From an uncultured Victivallales bacterium (GTDB lineage: Bacteria; Verrucomicrobiota; Lentisphaeria; Victivallales; UBA1829), in the NCBI GenBank assembly GCA_934661375.1, contig CAKUJH010000002.1:1-64000 (forward strand): a DNA stretch of 64,000 nt, written 5' to 3'. Position numbers and translations under genes: made by a program. Under the pieces are notes generated by a model. That model saw nothing but the letters and a program-made list of their open reading frames with translations. It was not told the DNA's origin and did not search any database. This document shows, piece after piece, positions 8,960 to 17,490 of the stretch (positions are counted from its first letter, which is position 1; each line of letters opens with the position of its first letter).

Positions 8960-8988
8960 AATATAGCACACTGTGCCGTAAAGTAAAA
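8960..8988 (-). promoter_or_regulatory. Possible promoter with inverted repeat for the second LacI gene
   Basis: On the minus strand TTTTAC (8988-8983), a 17-bp spacer and TATATT (8965-8960). The spacer contains GCACA-N-TGTGC arms (8966-8976), a possible operator between -35 and -10. The -35 match is weak. Confidence 0.35.
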
Positions 8989-9019
8989 TGCCGTTCTGAT
9001 TTATTTCTGCGGAAACGTT

Positions 9020-10258
9020 TTATTTCTGCGGTTCGCGTACTTTCCAGGAACAGAAAAAAGCGGGGACTGCACAGCTCAGCAGAAACAGAAATATGCAGAA
9101 ATAGGATGACCGGCTGTAAATCAGTATTCCGCCATGACGTACCGGCGGAAAGAGATTCTGAAGGAATCCCGTCAAATTGCCGAAAACCGCCACTGCCGCA
9201 TAAAAACAGAAATTCATCTCTGCCACAGCATACGGCACCAGACGCGGCAGATTCGTTTCTTTCAGGAGCGGAATCAGAATCGCGGAAATACTCGCAGTCA
9301 TGGAAAGAATCAGAAACAGTATGCCCATAAATACGGTCTTCACATTACACAGAATCAGGATGCCTTCCAACAGCATGACGGCAAAACAGACTGTTCCGGC
9401 GATCCGGCAGAAAATCTGTCTGCGATTGCCTGCCAGACGGCTGCACAGGGCAAAGGCAAACCCCGAAAAGGCGGAAATAATTCCCATGCAGGAAAGAATC
9501 CACGCCGCCTGATTTTCCGTGAAAATGCCCAGATCTTCCAGAAATTTCTTCCCGATCACGGTCTGCACCACATAATATACACCCCAGTTGATGCTGCTGA
9601 AAATGAAGATGAAACGGTTGTTCGGCTCTTTCAGAACGGACAGAAACGGTTCCAGCCGCAGAGAAACGGATCGTTCGGCAGACAGATGAAGCACCGAGCC
9701 GAAGATCATGAAAAAAACGGCTGCGGCAGCCGACATTCCGGCGAGTGCAAACAGCACAGGCGAAAGCCCCCAGTGATTCACTGCCAGAGTGAACGGCGCA
9801 TTGGCAATCACACCGCCCATATAACCGATCAGGATCACCGCGGAAACCGCCAGAGTGCTGTTCTTTCTGAATATGCGGAGCACTTCGTAAATCAGACTCA
9901 GATAAAATGCGCTGGCACCGAGTCCGGTCAGACCGCGGGCAAGATAGAGCAGTGCAAGGTTCGGAATGAATGCAAACAGAATGGACCCCGCGCAGAAAAC
10001 CAGACTTCCCGCAATAATGGTCCGCACACCGCCGAACCGGTCAATCACAAAACCGATTAGCAGCTGACAGACCGCATAAATGTACATGAACGACGATCCT
10101 AATGCAGTGATGCAGGGCGCGGAAACATCCAGACGGCTCTGCAATTGATTGAAGACCGCTCCGGGAATTGCCACCCGCTGAATATTTGCCATGGCATACA
10201 GAACAGTTCCGGCAGTCAGCATGGCAAGAACCGGAATACGAAAAGATTTACGGGACAT
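9020..10258 (-). CDS. Major facilitator superfamily transporter
   Basis: A 412-residue integral membrane protein with about twelve hydrophobic segments and the MFS loop motif between helices 2 and 3 (IGFVIDRFGGVRTIIAGSLVF) as well as RGLTGLGASAFYLSLIYEVLR, typical of sugar/organic-acid MFS carriers. It would import or export a small solute across the inner membrane; the substrate cannot be told. A LacI regulator lies 78 bp downstream on the same strand, which suggests carbohydrate-linked control. The start ATG at 10258 gives a short cytoplasmic N-terminus (MSRKSFRIPVLAML). Confidence 0.88.
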   Translation of the reverse strand: MSRKSFRIPVLAMLTAGTVLYAMANIQRVAIPGAVFNQLQSRLDVSAPCITALGSSFMYIYAVCQLLIGFVIDRFGGVRTIIAGSLVFCAGSILFAFIPNLALLYLARGLTGLGASAFYLSLIYEVLRIFRKNSTLAVSAVILIGYMGGVIANAPFTLAVNHWGLSPVLFALAGMSAAAAVFFMIFGSVLHLSAERSVSLRLEPFLSVLKEPNNRFIFIFSSINWGVYYVVQTVIGKKFLEDLGIFTENQAAWILSCMGIISAFSGFAFALCSRLAGNRRQIFCRIAGTVCFAVMLLEGILILCNVKTVFMGILFLILSMTASISAILIPLLKETNLPRLVPYAVAEMNFCFYAAVAVFGNLTGFLQNLFPPVRHGGILIYSRSSYFCIFLFLLSCAVPAFFCSWKVREPQK

Positions 10259-10289
10259 GAATCAAGATTTCCTTCTGCTGATTTTCTGA

Positions 10290-10317
10290 AATATATTCCG
10301 TATCGGCAGGAATGCAA
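10290..10317 (-). promoter_or_regulatory. Promoter of the MFS transporter
   Basis: On the minus strand TTGCAT (10317-10312), a 16-bp spacer and TATATT (10295-10290), ending about 30 bp upstream of the ATG. Spacing and boxes match the other promoters in this window. Confidence 0.55.
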
Positions 10318-10335
10318 TTCTTCATCGCGTCATTT

Positions 10336-10401
10336 AATGTAAAATATCATGCAATAAACTGTAATTTTACGATAAATCCGCCTGTTTTATGTAAATTTAC
10401 A
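10336..10401. promoter_or_regulatory. Cluster of TGTAAA-type inverted repeats
   Basis: Between the divergent MFS and M50 genes lie TGTAAATTTACA (10390-10401, perfect 12-bp palindrome), the near copy TGTAATTTTACG (10360-10371) and a half site AATGTAAAAT near 10336. Repeated palindromes between divergent promoters suggest a multi-site operator. The protein that binds is unknown; the nearby LacI regulators are candidates. Confidence 0.5.
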
Positions 10402-10456
10402 GCGGATTTGCTTCAGAAAACAATATTGCCGGGGAGCAGGTTTACGCGGAACGGAC

Positions 10457-10484
10457 TTGCAAGTTGGCGGAATCATGATATAGT
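10457..10484 (+). promoter_or_regulatory. Promoter of the M50 protease/xseA operon
   Basis: TTGCAA (10457-10462), a 16-bp spacer and TATAGT (10479-10484), with the expected transcript start about 20 bp before the ATG at 10512. The boxes are identical to those of the LacI operon promoter. Confidence 0.65.
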
Positions 10485-10511
10485 ACGGGTCATGCAACTG
10501 GAGGTTTTTTC

Positions 10512-11162
10512 ATGCTGTTCATACAAACATTGTTCGTCAGTCCGGTCATCTTTCTGATGACCTGTCTGATCGTGGTTTTCTCGGTCTGTCTGCATGAGTA
10601 TTTTCATGCGAAAGCGGCGGTTCATGAAGGGGATTATACTGCGGCTGAACACCTTACCCTGAATCCGCTGCGCCAGATGGGATTCATGTCTCTGCTGATG
10701 CTGGCGTTTTTCGGCATAGCCTGGGGCGCAGTTCCCGTGGACCGCGGTCTGCTGCGTTCCCGCTGGAGTATGCTGCGGGTGTCGCTGGCGGGTCCGGCGG
10801 CGAATCTGCTGCTGTTGCTGCTGGCATGGTGCATCTTGCTGATCCAGGGGCTGCCGTCCGTCCAGAAAGCCCTGTTCTCCGCCAGTCAATCCGTTGCGGC
10901 GAGCGTGTATCTGTTCACGGCAATGTTCGGCATATATAATTTCGTGCTGCTGGTGTTCAATCTGATTCCGATGCCGGGGCTGGACGGCTGGCACATTCTG
11001 TCGGCAGTTTTTCCGAAAATACAGAATATCCATTCTGAATTCATCAAGGGCGCCATGCTGCTGGTCATGCTGCTGGCATTTTTCTGCGTGAACATCCTTT
11101 TTGCCGCCGGATCCTTCATTATGATGCTGGCTCCGAGGCTGGCGTGGAGCATCGGCGGATGA
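10512..11162 (+). CDS. M50 family (site-2-protease-like) membrane zinc peptidase
   Basis: A 216-residue multi-pass membrane protein. The zinc-binding HExxH is HEYFH at about residues 28-32 within the first membrane region. The second conserved motif is NLIPMPGLDGW near residue 153, with the aspartate that supplies the third ligand. This is the compact Rip/SpoIVFB-like soluble-domain-free type that cleaves peptide bonds inside membranes. The ATG follows TGGAGG by 6-8 bases. Its TGA overlaps the ATG of xseA (ATGA at 11159-11162), so the two are translationally coupled although no functional link is known. The substrate is unknown. Confidence 0.88.
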   Translation: MLFIQTLFVSPVIFLMTCLIVVFSVCLHEYFHAKAAVHEGDYTAAEHLTLNPLRQMGFMSLLMLAFFGIAWGAVPVDRGLLRSRWSMLRVSLAGPAANLLLLLLAWCILLIQGLPSVQKALFSASQSVAASVYLFTAMFGIYNFVLLVFNLIPMPGLDGWHILSAVFPKIQNIHSEFIKGAMLLVMLLAFFCVNILFAAGSFIMMLAPRLAWSIGG

Positions 11163-12364
11163 ACGGGGAACGGAAAATCTGGAGTGTCAGTGAAGTCAAT
11201 GGTGCGGTCCGGGAAATCATTGAAGGCAGTCTGCTGCCGGTCTGGGTCGGCGGGGAAGTCGGCAACCTGACACTGCATCGCAGCGGTCATGCCTATCTTA
11301 CATTGAAGGACGCCAATGCGCAGATCCGTGCCGTTTTTTTCGGCGGAGCAGAACAGTGTATGCGCCTGAAAATACGGGAAGGTTCCAAAGTCGAAGCCTA
11401 CGGCAAGCTCTCAGTTTACATGCAGCGCGGCGAATACCAGCTGAATGTGAAGAACATGCGTCCGATGGGCATCGGCGACTTGCAGCAGCAGTTCGAGGAA
11501 ATGAAACGGAAACTGGCGGCGGAAGGTCTGTTTGATGAAGACCGCAAAAAGCCGCTGCCGTTTCTGCCGACCCGTATCGGAGTAGTTACTTCTCCGGAAG
11601 GTGCGGCATTGCAGGATTTTCTGAAGATTTCCCTGGCGCGGTTTCCCATGCTGACCATCCGGATTTATCCGTCTCCCGTACAGGGGAAGGGGGCGGAACT
11701 CAAAATAGCGGAAGGCGTCCGTTACTTCAACCGGCGGCGCAATGTGGATGTGATCGTGGTTACGCGCGGCGGCGGAAGTCTGGAAGATTTATGGCCGTTC
11801 AATGAAGAAGCGGTCGGACGCGCCATTGCGGAAAGCCGTATTCCCGTAGTCAGCGCGGTCGGACATGAAGTTGATTTCACCATTGCGGATTTTGCGGCGG
11901 ACTTGCGCGCACCTACACCATCCGGCGCGGCAGAACTGATCGTGCCGGAAAAAGCGGCGATCGATGATCTGATTTCCACGCAGAAAGGGCGCATTCTTGC
12001 GGCAGTTTCCCTGTCGTATGAACGAACCCGCCGGCATCTGGACACCCTGCTGAACTCCGAACCGCTGCGCCGTCCTTCGTTTTTTGTCATGGAAAAAAGC
12101 CAGCAGGTCGACTTGATTCTCAAGGATATGGAACATGCTCTGAAAAATGCCGAAGCTCAGGCGGAACAGCATCTGAACGCCGTTCATGACAAACTGGAAA
12201 CCATCAGTCCGTTCGCCATTCTGAACCGCGGCTATTCCATGATTTTCGGTCCGGACGGCAAAACACCGCTGACCGATCCCGCCGCCGCGCCCGCCGGACT
12301 GCTGCTGACGGGACGTCTTGCCAAAGGAAAAATCCGTTTGCGGTCGGAAGGTACGGAACCGTAA
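11159..12364 (+). CDS. xseA: Exodeoxyribonuclease VII large subunit
   Basis: A 401-residue protein with the family's domains in order: N-terminal OB fold (WSVSEVNGAVREIIE...LPVWVGGEVGN, HAYLTLKDANAQIRAVFF), catalytic domain (IGVVTSPEGAALQDFL, VVTRGGGSLEDLWPFNEEAV, VSAVGHEVDFTIADFAADLRA-PTPSGAAEL) and a coiled-coil C-terminal part with the short SPFAILNRGYSM motif. With the small subunit XseB it degrades single-stranded DNA to oligonucleotides in the cytoplasm. The usual xseB neighbour is absent here: the next gene is on the other strand. The start overlaps the stop of the M50 gene. Confidence 0.97.
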   Translation: MNGERKIWSVSEVNGAVREIIEGSLLPVWVGGEVGNLTLHRSGHAYLTLKDANAQIRAVFFGGAEQCMRLKIREGSKVEAYGKLSVYMQRGEYQLNVKNMRPMGIGDLQQQFEEMKRKLAAEGLFDEDRKKPLPFLPTRIGVVTSPEGAALQDFLKISLARFPMLTIRIYPSPVQGKGAELKIAEGVRYFNRRRNVDVIVVTRGGGSLEDLWPFNEEAVGRAIAESRIPVVSAVGHEVDFTIADFAADLRAPTPSGAAELIVPEKAAIDDLISTQKGRILAAVSLSYERTRRHLDTLLNSEPLRRPSFFVMEKSQQVDLILKDMEHALKNAEAQAEQHLNAVHDKLETISPFAILNRGYSMIFGPDGKTPLTDPAAAPAGLLLTGRLAKGKIRLRSEGTEP

Positions 12365-12375
12365 TTCCTTACGGA

Positions 12376-12417
12376 TGAAAAAACGGCTGTCTCCGGAATT
12401 ACCGCGGGACAGCCGTT
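12376..12417 (-). terminator. Rho-independent terminator of the decarboxylase gene
   Basis: A perfect 10-bp stem (AACGGCTGTC 12382-12391 with GACAGCCGTT 12408-12417). Read on the minus strand it is followed by a T-run (complement of 12376-12382). It also closes the plus-strand xseA unit. A stem with nearly the same sequence recurs after the chagasin-like lipoprotein gene at 26972-27002. Confidence 0.8.
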
Positions 12418-12437
12418 CATCAGATTTTCAAACGTTT

Positions 12438-13616
12438 TCAGTAGTGTGCTTTTTCTCCGACAAAATACATCTGAATCGGCTTGAATCCATTGAATTCCAC
12501 CGAAGCATAGCTGGTGGTGTAAGCTCCGGCGGAAAGCCAGTAAATACGGTCGCCTTCCTTGATGCCGGCGGGGAGAGGATTGCGGAAATCCTCGTACATG
12601 ACGTCCTGACTGTCGCAGGTCGGACCCGCAATAATGAATTCAGTGGAATCTTCCCCTTTGGCTTCGGTGTAAAGCGGGTATTTGATGCTTTCGCCCATGG
12701 TTTCAATCAAACCGTTGAATTTTCCGGCGTCAATATAAAGCCAGCGGTCAACGCCGTGGTGTGCTTTTTCTGCAATCAGCACGACTTCGGAAACCAGCAT
12801 ACCGGCATCCGCCACCAGCGAGCGGCCGGGTTCCAGCAGAATTTCGGGACGTTCGCTGAAATCCTCCCGGAGAAAACGGGTGATTTCCTCGGAATAAGTC
12901 TGGAGCGGGCTGGTTCTGGAAATATAACTGGCAGGAAATCCGCCGCCCATATTGATCAGACTCATTTTGATGCCGAGCGATTCAAGATAATCGAAAACAT
13001 AGCGGACTTTTGCCAGAGCGGAGTTCCAGTTGCCGATTTCACGCTGCTGGGAACCGACATGGAACGATACGCCGCAGGGAACCAGTTTCAGCTTCAAAGC
13101 CAGCAGAATCAGATCCGCCGCCAGATCGGGATGACAGCCGAACTTGCGCGAAAGCGGCCAGTCCGCAGATTCTCCGCCGTCTGCCAGAATCCGCAGAAAA
13201 ACCCGTGAACCCGGCGCTTCCTTTGCCAGATTTTCCAAATCGTGTTTGCTGTCGCTGGCAAAAAGACGGATGCCGCGTTCATATGCGTAGCGGATATCTT
13301 CCGGTTTCTTGATGGTGTTGCCGTAACTGACCCGGTCCGGGGAAATTCCCAGCGAGAGCAGACGGTCCAGTTCATAGATGGAGGCAATGTCGAACTTGCT
13401 GCCGAGTTCATCCAGCACTTTCAGCACTTCGATGGCAGGATTCGCCTTGACCGCGTAATGAATATGCGCATAGGGGAAATAGTGTTTCAGTTCATTGTAC
13501 TTTTGCCGGAGAATATCCAGATTGAACAGCACAAACGGTGTTTTGAGGCTCCGGGATGCCGACATCATTCGATCAAAATCGGCCCGACTGTAATAATCCA
13601 AAGGATCCACACTCAT
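12438..13616 (-). CDS. Ornithine (or lysine/ornithine) decarboxylase, fold-type III PLP enzyme
   Basis: A 392-residue alanine-racemase-fold decarboxylase. PLP-binding lysine is in HYAVKANP; the phosphate/PLP site is GGGFPASY and EPGRSLV; the active-site cysteine and aspartate lie in GPTCDSQD, the ornithine-decarboxylase form of that motif; and AYTTSYAS.FNGF closes the C-terminal barrel. It converts ornithine (possibly also lysine) to a diamine, the first step of polyamine synthesis. The start at ATG 13616 has AAAAGGAA at ideal spacing. The frame is open 30 codons further, but the promoter's -10 lies right at that upstream ATG, so the longer form could not be fully transcribed. Confidence 0.9.
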   Translation of the reverse strand: MSVDPLDYYSRADFDRMMSASRSLKTPFVLFNLDILRQKYNELKHYFPYAHIHYAVKANPAIEVLKVLDELGSKFDIASIYELDRLLSLGISPDRVSYGNTIKKPEDIRYAYERGIRLFASDSKHDLENLAKEAPGSRVFLRILADGGESADWPLSRKFGCHPDLAADLILLALKLKLVPCGVSFHVGSQQREIGNWNSALAKVRYVFDYLESLGIKMSLINMGGGFPASYISRTSPLQTYSEEITRFLREDFSERPEILLEPGRSLVADAGMLVSEVVLIAEKAHHGVDRWLYIDAGKFNGLIETMGESIKYPLYTEAKGEDSTEFIIAGPTCDSQDVMYEDFRNPLPAGIKEGDRIYWLSAGAYTTSYASVEFNGFKPIQMYFVGEKAHY

Positions 13617-13706
13617 CAGAGTTCCTTTTGTTCCTGACATTTCGGGAAGAAAATCAGCGGGTTCCTCCGGGGAACTCTCGCAGCCGTTTTCCGCCTTGGT
13701 TCGCAT

Positions 13707-13734
13707 ACTATAATGCTGTGATGTTCATTTACAA
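13707..13734 (-). promoter_or_regulatory. Promoter of the decarboxylase gene
   Basis: On the minus strand TTGTAA (13734-13729), a 16-bp spacer and TATAGT (13712-13707). The expected transcript start, about 13700, lies downstream of the far-upstream ATG at 13706 and supports the start at 13616. Confidence 0.6.
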
Positions 13735-13869
13735 TGCACGAAAAATTTTTTTTGCGGATTTTTTCGTTCCGGAACCGGAAGATTTCTGGAAAACAGGAAT
13801 CATTTGCATTTTCCGGAAACCGTGTTACATTACAGGACGGACAATCAATGAAATTCAGGAAGAATCACC

Positions 13870-14898
13870 ATGAAGGAATGTTTCAGTCAGATCAATTCAG
13901 CGGAGACGATCCGTACCCTGCTGCTGGATTCCGAATTGAACAGCGAAGAACCGGCGGCTGTGCGGCAGCGTCTGGAAGCCGGATTCCGGGCGGAACTGAT
14001 CAAACAGAATCCGAAACGGAAAGTGTTCCGGCTGATCTGTCCGGACAACAGCGAAATGTATCTGAAACTGTTTGCGCGTCAAAGATTTCCGTTTTCACTG
14101 TTCCGCTTTTATGCGGCGAAGGAATACCGTGCGGCGCATACACTGGAAAAGATGGGACTGCCCATGATTCATTATCTGGCGTGGGGACATCTCCGCAAGG
14201 GCGGGTTCTGTCTGTCGGAAGGGGTCCGGGATGTCCGTCCCGCCCGGCGTTATTTCTTTGAGACATTGCGTCATAACCCGCGTCAGCAGCGGGACTTCCT
14301 GAACGCGCTGGCGTCGCTGACCCTGTCGCTTTGCCGGAACAACGTATATCATCCGGATTTTCATCTGGGCAATATTCTTTACAGCAGTGAAGAAAAGAAA
14401 ATCTATCTTGCCGATCCCTGGGGAATCCGGGAAAATCTGTTTTCAGCGTCCCGGATTCAGGTGCGTCTGTGTCTGCCCTGGCTGGAACTCCGCGGCAGCA
14501 TATCCGAAGATGACCTGCTGAACGGTATTCTGTCGTCAGGGCTGGCGAAATCCAAAATGGCAGCCCTGGAACTGCTGCAGCGGGCGGAGAAACGGTACAT
14601 CCGCCGGAAACAGCGCCAGCGCAAAAAACTGACGGCGCGGATTCTGAGCGGCAGATCGAAGTATGCAACGGAACTCCAGCTGCCGGAAGGCGCATGTGCA
14701 TTCCGGCACACATTGTGGTTCACTCCGCCGGAAAAACTGGAATTGAATCCAGCCTGGCGGAAACAGGAATATGATTCAGCCGAGGCGTCGGTCAATGAAT
14801 GGGTGGATTCCTTTCTGCTGCTCCCGCCTCCGGAGAATCCGCCGCTGGCGCGTCTGGTGCGTCCGGACGGGCATTCCGTGCTTTTTTTCGCGGAATAA
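13870..14898 (+). CDS. Lipopolysaccharide (WaaP/Kdo) kinase-like protein
   Basis: A 342-residue protein with the eukaryote-like kinase core of the lipopolysaccharide kinase family: catalytic lysine K66 in MYLKLFAR, a helix glutamate in AAKEYRAAHTLE, the catalytic loop HPDFHLGN at 161-168 and the metal aspartate in IYLADPWG at 182. Relatives phosphorylate heptose or Kdo in the LPS inner core at the cytoplasmic face of the inner membrane. No LPS genes are adjacent, so the substrate is open. The C-terminal 100 residues are basic and may bind membrane or lipid A. Its stop codon lies inside the left 15-bp direct repeat that borders the restriction-modification element. Confidence 0.8.
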   Translation: MKECFSQINSAETIRTLLLDSELNSEEPAAVRQRLEAGFRAELIKQNPKRKVFRLICPDNSEMYLKLFARQRFPFSLFRFYAAKEYRAAHTLEKMGLPMIHYLAWGHLRKGGFCLSEGVRDVRPARRYFFETLRHNPRQQRDFLNALASLTLSLCRNNVYHPDFHLGNILYSSEEKKIYLADPWGIRENLFSASRIQVRLCLPWLELRGSISEDDLLNGILSSGLAKSKMAALELLQRAEKRYIRRKQRQRKKLTARILSGRSKYATELQLPEGACAFRHTLWFTPPEKLELNPAWRKQEYDSAEASVNEWVDSFLLLPPPENPPLARLVRPDGHSVLFFAE

Positions 14899-14907
14899 GA
14901 GAAATCA
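14893..14907. repeat. Left 15-bp direct repeat bordering the R-M element
   Basis: GAATAAGAGAAATCA overlaps the stop codon of the kinase-like gene. An identical 15-mer lies at 19891-19905, just after the restriction-modification gene. Together they bracket about 5.0 kb and leave the kinase gene intact if the segment is removed, as a site of integration at a gene end would. Confidence 0.7.
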
Positions 14908-15003
14908 GATGGATAACAAAGGGAAATGTACTCTTTGAAAGTTTAATCTTACAATCGGTATATTTGAGAAAGAATTATAAGAACAGGAACAAGGATATAC
15001 AAA

Positions 15004-17490
15004 ATGAACTTTGCACAGGTCATAGAGAAATACAGAAAAGAATCTCAGACGGAACGAGAAAAGGGAACTCGGTTTGAACGTTTAATAAAAGCTTATTTCC
15101 TGACAGAACCTGTTTATAAAACCACCATTGAAACCGTCTGGCTTTGGAATGAATTCCCATACCGGGATGATTTCGGCGGAAAAGACATTGGCATTGACCT
15201 GGTTGCAAAGACCTTTTCCGGGGAATACTGGTCCATTCAATGCAAATGTTACGGAGAAGACACCTACATTGATAAAGGAGCCGTGGACACCTTCATTTCA
15301 ACCACCGGCAAGCGTTTCCGCAATGATGATTTATTAAGCTCGAGTTTTGCACGCGGACTGTTTATTGCCACATCCCGGAATCTCTCCTCTGCGGTCAATG
15401 AAATTTTCAGCAACCAGCAAATTCCCTATAATATCATTACGTTGGATAAATTGGAAGCCGCCCCTGTGGATTGGGTGCAGTTGGATAAAAACATTCACGG
15501 CGATGCTGCTGCCATTAAGGATCGTGAATTGCGTGATCACCAAAAGACAGCCCTTGAAAAATTCCATGAATATTTCAAAACCGCGGATCGTGGCCGGCTG
15601 ATTATGGCTTGCGGAACAGGGAAGACGTTTACATCTCTGCGGATTGCCGAAAATGAAGCTCCGGACGGGCTTGTATTATTTCTGGTCCCCTCCATTGCAT
15701 TGTTGGGACAGACGTTGGAAGAGTGGTCCACATTTGCCAGAAAGCCCATAAAACCGATTTGCATTTGCTCCGATGCAGAAGTATCACACCGCAAGAAAAA
15801 GGATGATGACGGAATCTCCAGTGAAATGGTTTATCTGGCGTTTCCTGCATCTACGGATGTCCGTACCATTGTCCGCCAGTTTGATGCGGCACGGGCAAAA
15901 AATCCGGAAGGGATGACCGTTATCTTTTCAACATACCAGTCTATTGAACGCGTGGCTGAGGCACAGCACTTTCTGAATCAGCGCAAAGCCAAGTCCGCTG
16001 TATTCGATTTGATTATCTGTGATGAAGCGCACCGAACCACCGGCGTTTCATTAAGTGATGGAAACGGCGGATATGATGAAAGCGCCTTTGTCCGCGTTCA
16101 TGACAATGATTTTATTCAGGGAGCCAAGCGGCTGTATATGACCGCCACCCCGCGACTGTATAAACTTTCCGATGAAATCAAAAAACAGGTCAAGGAATCT
16201 GATGCGTATTTATGTTCCATGGACGACACGGCAATCTATGGGGAAGAGGTTTACCGCATTGGGTTCGGGGAAGCTGTGGAAAAATCCCTGCTCTCCGATT
16301 ACAAGGTACTTGTTTTGACCGTGAGCAGCCGGGACATTCCGCCCGCATTGCAGGATGCCATTAAAAATTCAAAAGGCGAAATCCAGACGGATGATATTTC
16401 AAAACTGATTGGCTGCATTAACGCTTTGTCCAAGCGTACCATTCTGGATGAGGATTTAATCCGGGCAGCGGATCCCGCACCAATGCATACTGCCGTAGCT
16501 TTCTGTCCCAGCATTAAACTGGCAAAGCATTACACCGCCATTTTTAATGAGCAGAAGGAACTTTTTTACAGTACATTGACTCCAGAAGAGCGCGCCAATG
16601 TGGTTTCCATTGAATCGGACCATGTAAACGGCGGTATGGGTGCAACGATCCGACAGCAGAAATTGGCGTGGATGAAATCCGTACCGACAAGCGGAACTGA
16701 TTGCCGTATTATTACAAACGTCAAATGCCTGTCCGAAGGTGTGGATGTTCCGTCTTTGGATGCCGTTTTATTTCTCTCCGCCAAAAATTCTCAAGTGGAT
16801 GTGGTCCAGTCCGTGGGGCGTGTCATGCGCCGTGCAGAGGGCAAGAAATACGGTTACATTATCATTCCCGTGGTCATTCCGGAAGGAATGGAACCGGAAG
16901 ATGCATTGGATAACAGCGACTGTTTCGCCGTAGTTTGGAGCGTCTTAAAAGCCCTGCGCGCCCATGATGACAGATTTGATGCGGAAATCAATAAACTGGA
17001 TCTGAATAAACGCAAAGGAGAGCGCATTATTGTCGCTCCCGGCGGGTATACCATCGGCAATAGTTCAACTGGCGCTGACAGCGGGGACGGCAGCACTGGC
17101 GATGCTGGTCGGGGTGAGACAAAACTTTCAAAACAGGTTCAGCAGGAATTTGCGTTTAAGTTTGACCAGTTGAGAGATTCCATTTTCGCCCGCATTGTCA
17201 AACACGTAGGGACGCGCAAGTATTGGGAACTTTGGGCGCAGGATGTGGCGAAAGTGGCAGAACGTCACATCGCCCGTATCAAAACGCTGGTTTCTCAAGA
17301 TGGCGCACACAAAGAGGAGTTTGCCCGTTTCCTTGCCGGACTGCGCCGGAATCTGAATCCATCCGTTTCTGCGGATGAGGCAATCGAAATGCTGGCACAA
17401 CATATTATTACAAAACCTGTTTTTGAGGCTCTTTTGAAAATTATTCCTTTGTCCGGAGCAATGCCGTTTCCGTCTCCATGCAGACCATGA
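15004..17490 (+). CDS. Type ISP restriction-modification enzyme, 5' part (nuclease and helicase); frame broken
   Basis: These 828 codons encode the front half of a LlaGI/LlaBIII-like single-polypeptide restriction-modification enzyme. An Mrr-like PD-(D/E)xK nuclease occupies residues 1-130 (D65 in DIGIDL, QCKCY at 79-83). A superfamily-2 helicase/translocase follows: Walker A ACGTGKT 202-208, ICDEAHR near 340, TATPR near 380, and the QSVGRVMR motif VI. The last 12-15 residues (LLKIIPLSGAMPF...) do not fit the family. Reading the other frame there gives FENYSFVRSNAVSVS, which leads straight into the downstream methylase frame, so one T appears to be missing in the run at 17432-17435. The ATG has AAGGAT 8 bases upstream. 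The gene's base composition is visibly poorer in GC than its neighbours. Confidence 0.92.
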   Translation: MNFAQVIEKYRKESQTEREKGTRFERLIKAYFLTEPVYKTTIETVWLWNEFPYRDDFGGKDIGIDLVAKTFSGEYWSIQCKCYGEDTYIDKGAVDTFISTTGKRFRNDDLLSSSFARGLFIATSRNLSSAVNEIFSNQQIPYNIITLDKLEAAPVDWVQLDKNIHGDAAAIKDRELRDHQKTALEKFHEYFKTADRGRLIMACGTGKTFTSLRIAENEAPDGLVLFLVPSIALLGQTLEEWSTFARKPIKPICICSDAEVSHRKKKDDDGISSEMVYLAFPASTDVRTIVRQFDAARAKNPEGMTVIFSTYQSIERVAEAQHFLNQRKAKSAVFDLIICDEAHRTTGVSLSDGNGGYDESAFVRVHDNDFIQGAKRLYMTATPRLYKLSDEIKKQVKESDAYLCSMDDTAIYGEEVYRIGFGEAVEKSLLSDYKVLVLTVSSRDIPPALQDAIKNSKGEIQTDDISKLIGCINALSKRTILDEDLIRAADPAPMHTAVAFCPSIKLAKHYTAIFNEQKELFYSTLTPEERANVVSIESDHVNGGMGATIRQQKLAWMKSVPTSGTDCRIITNVKCLSEGVDVPSLDAVLFLSAKNSQVDVVQSVGRVMRRAEGKKYGYIIIPVVIPEGMEPEDALDNSDCFAVVWSVLKALRAHDDRFDAEINKLDLNKRKGERIIVAPGGYTIGNSSTGADSGDGSTGDAGRGETKLSKQVQQEFAFKFDQLRDSIFARIVKHVGTRKYWELWAQDVAKVAERHIARIKTLVSQDGAHKEEFARFLAGLRRNLNPSVSADEAIEMLAQHIITKPVFEALLKIIPLSGAMPFPSPCRP
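17431..17477 (+). other. Frameshift site between the two halves of the R-M gene
   Basis: The end of the first frame overlaps the true continuation in the -1 frame. Codons from 17433 onward in that frame read F-E-N-Y-S-F-V-R-S-N-A-V-S-V-S and then join the methylase part. Inserting one T in the four-T run at 17432-17435 would restore a single protein of about 1640 residues. This may be a phase-variable homopolymer, a disabling mutation or a sequencing/assembly error. Confidence 0.85.

Noticed and set aside
17431..17490. Programmed -1 ribosomal frameshift in the R-M gene
   Set aside because: The sequence CTC-TTT-TGA-AAA in the needed register does not give an X-XXY-YYZ slippery heptamer with acceptable re-pairing, and no strong downstream structure is obvious. 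A base deletion is simpler.
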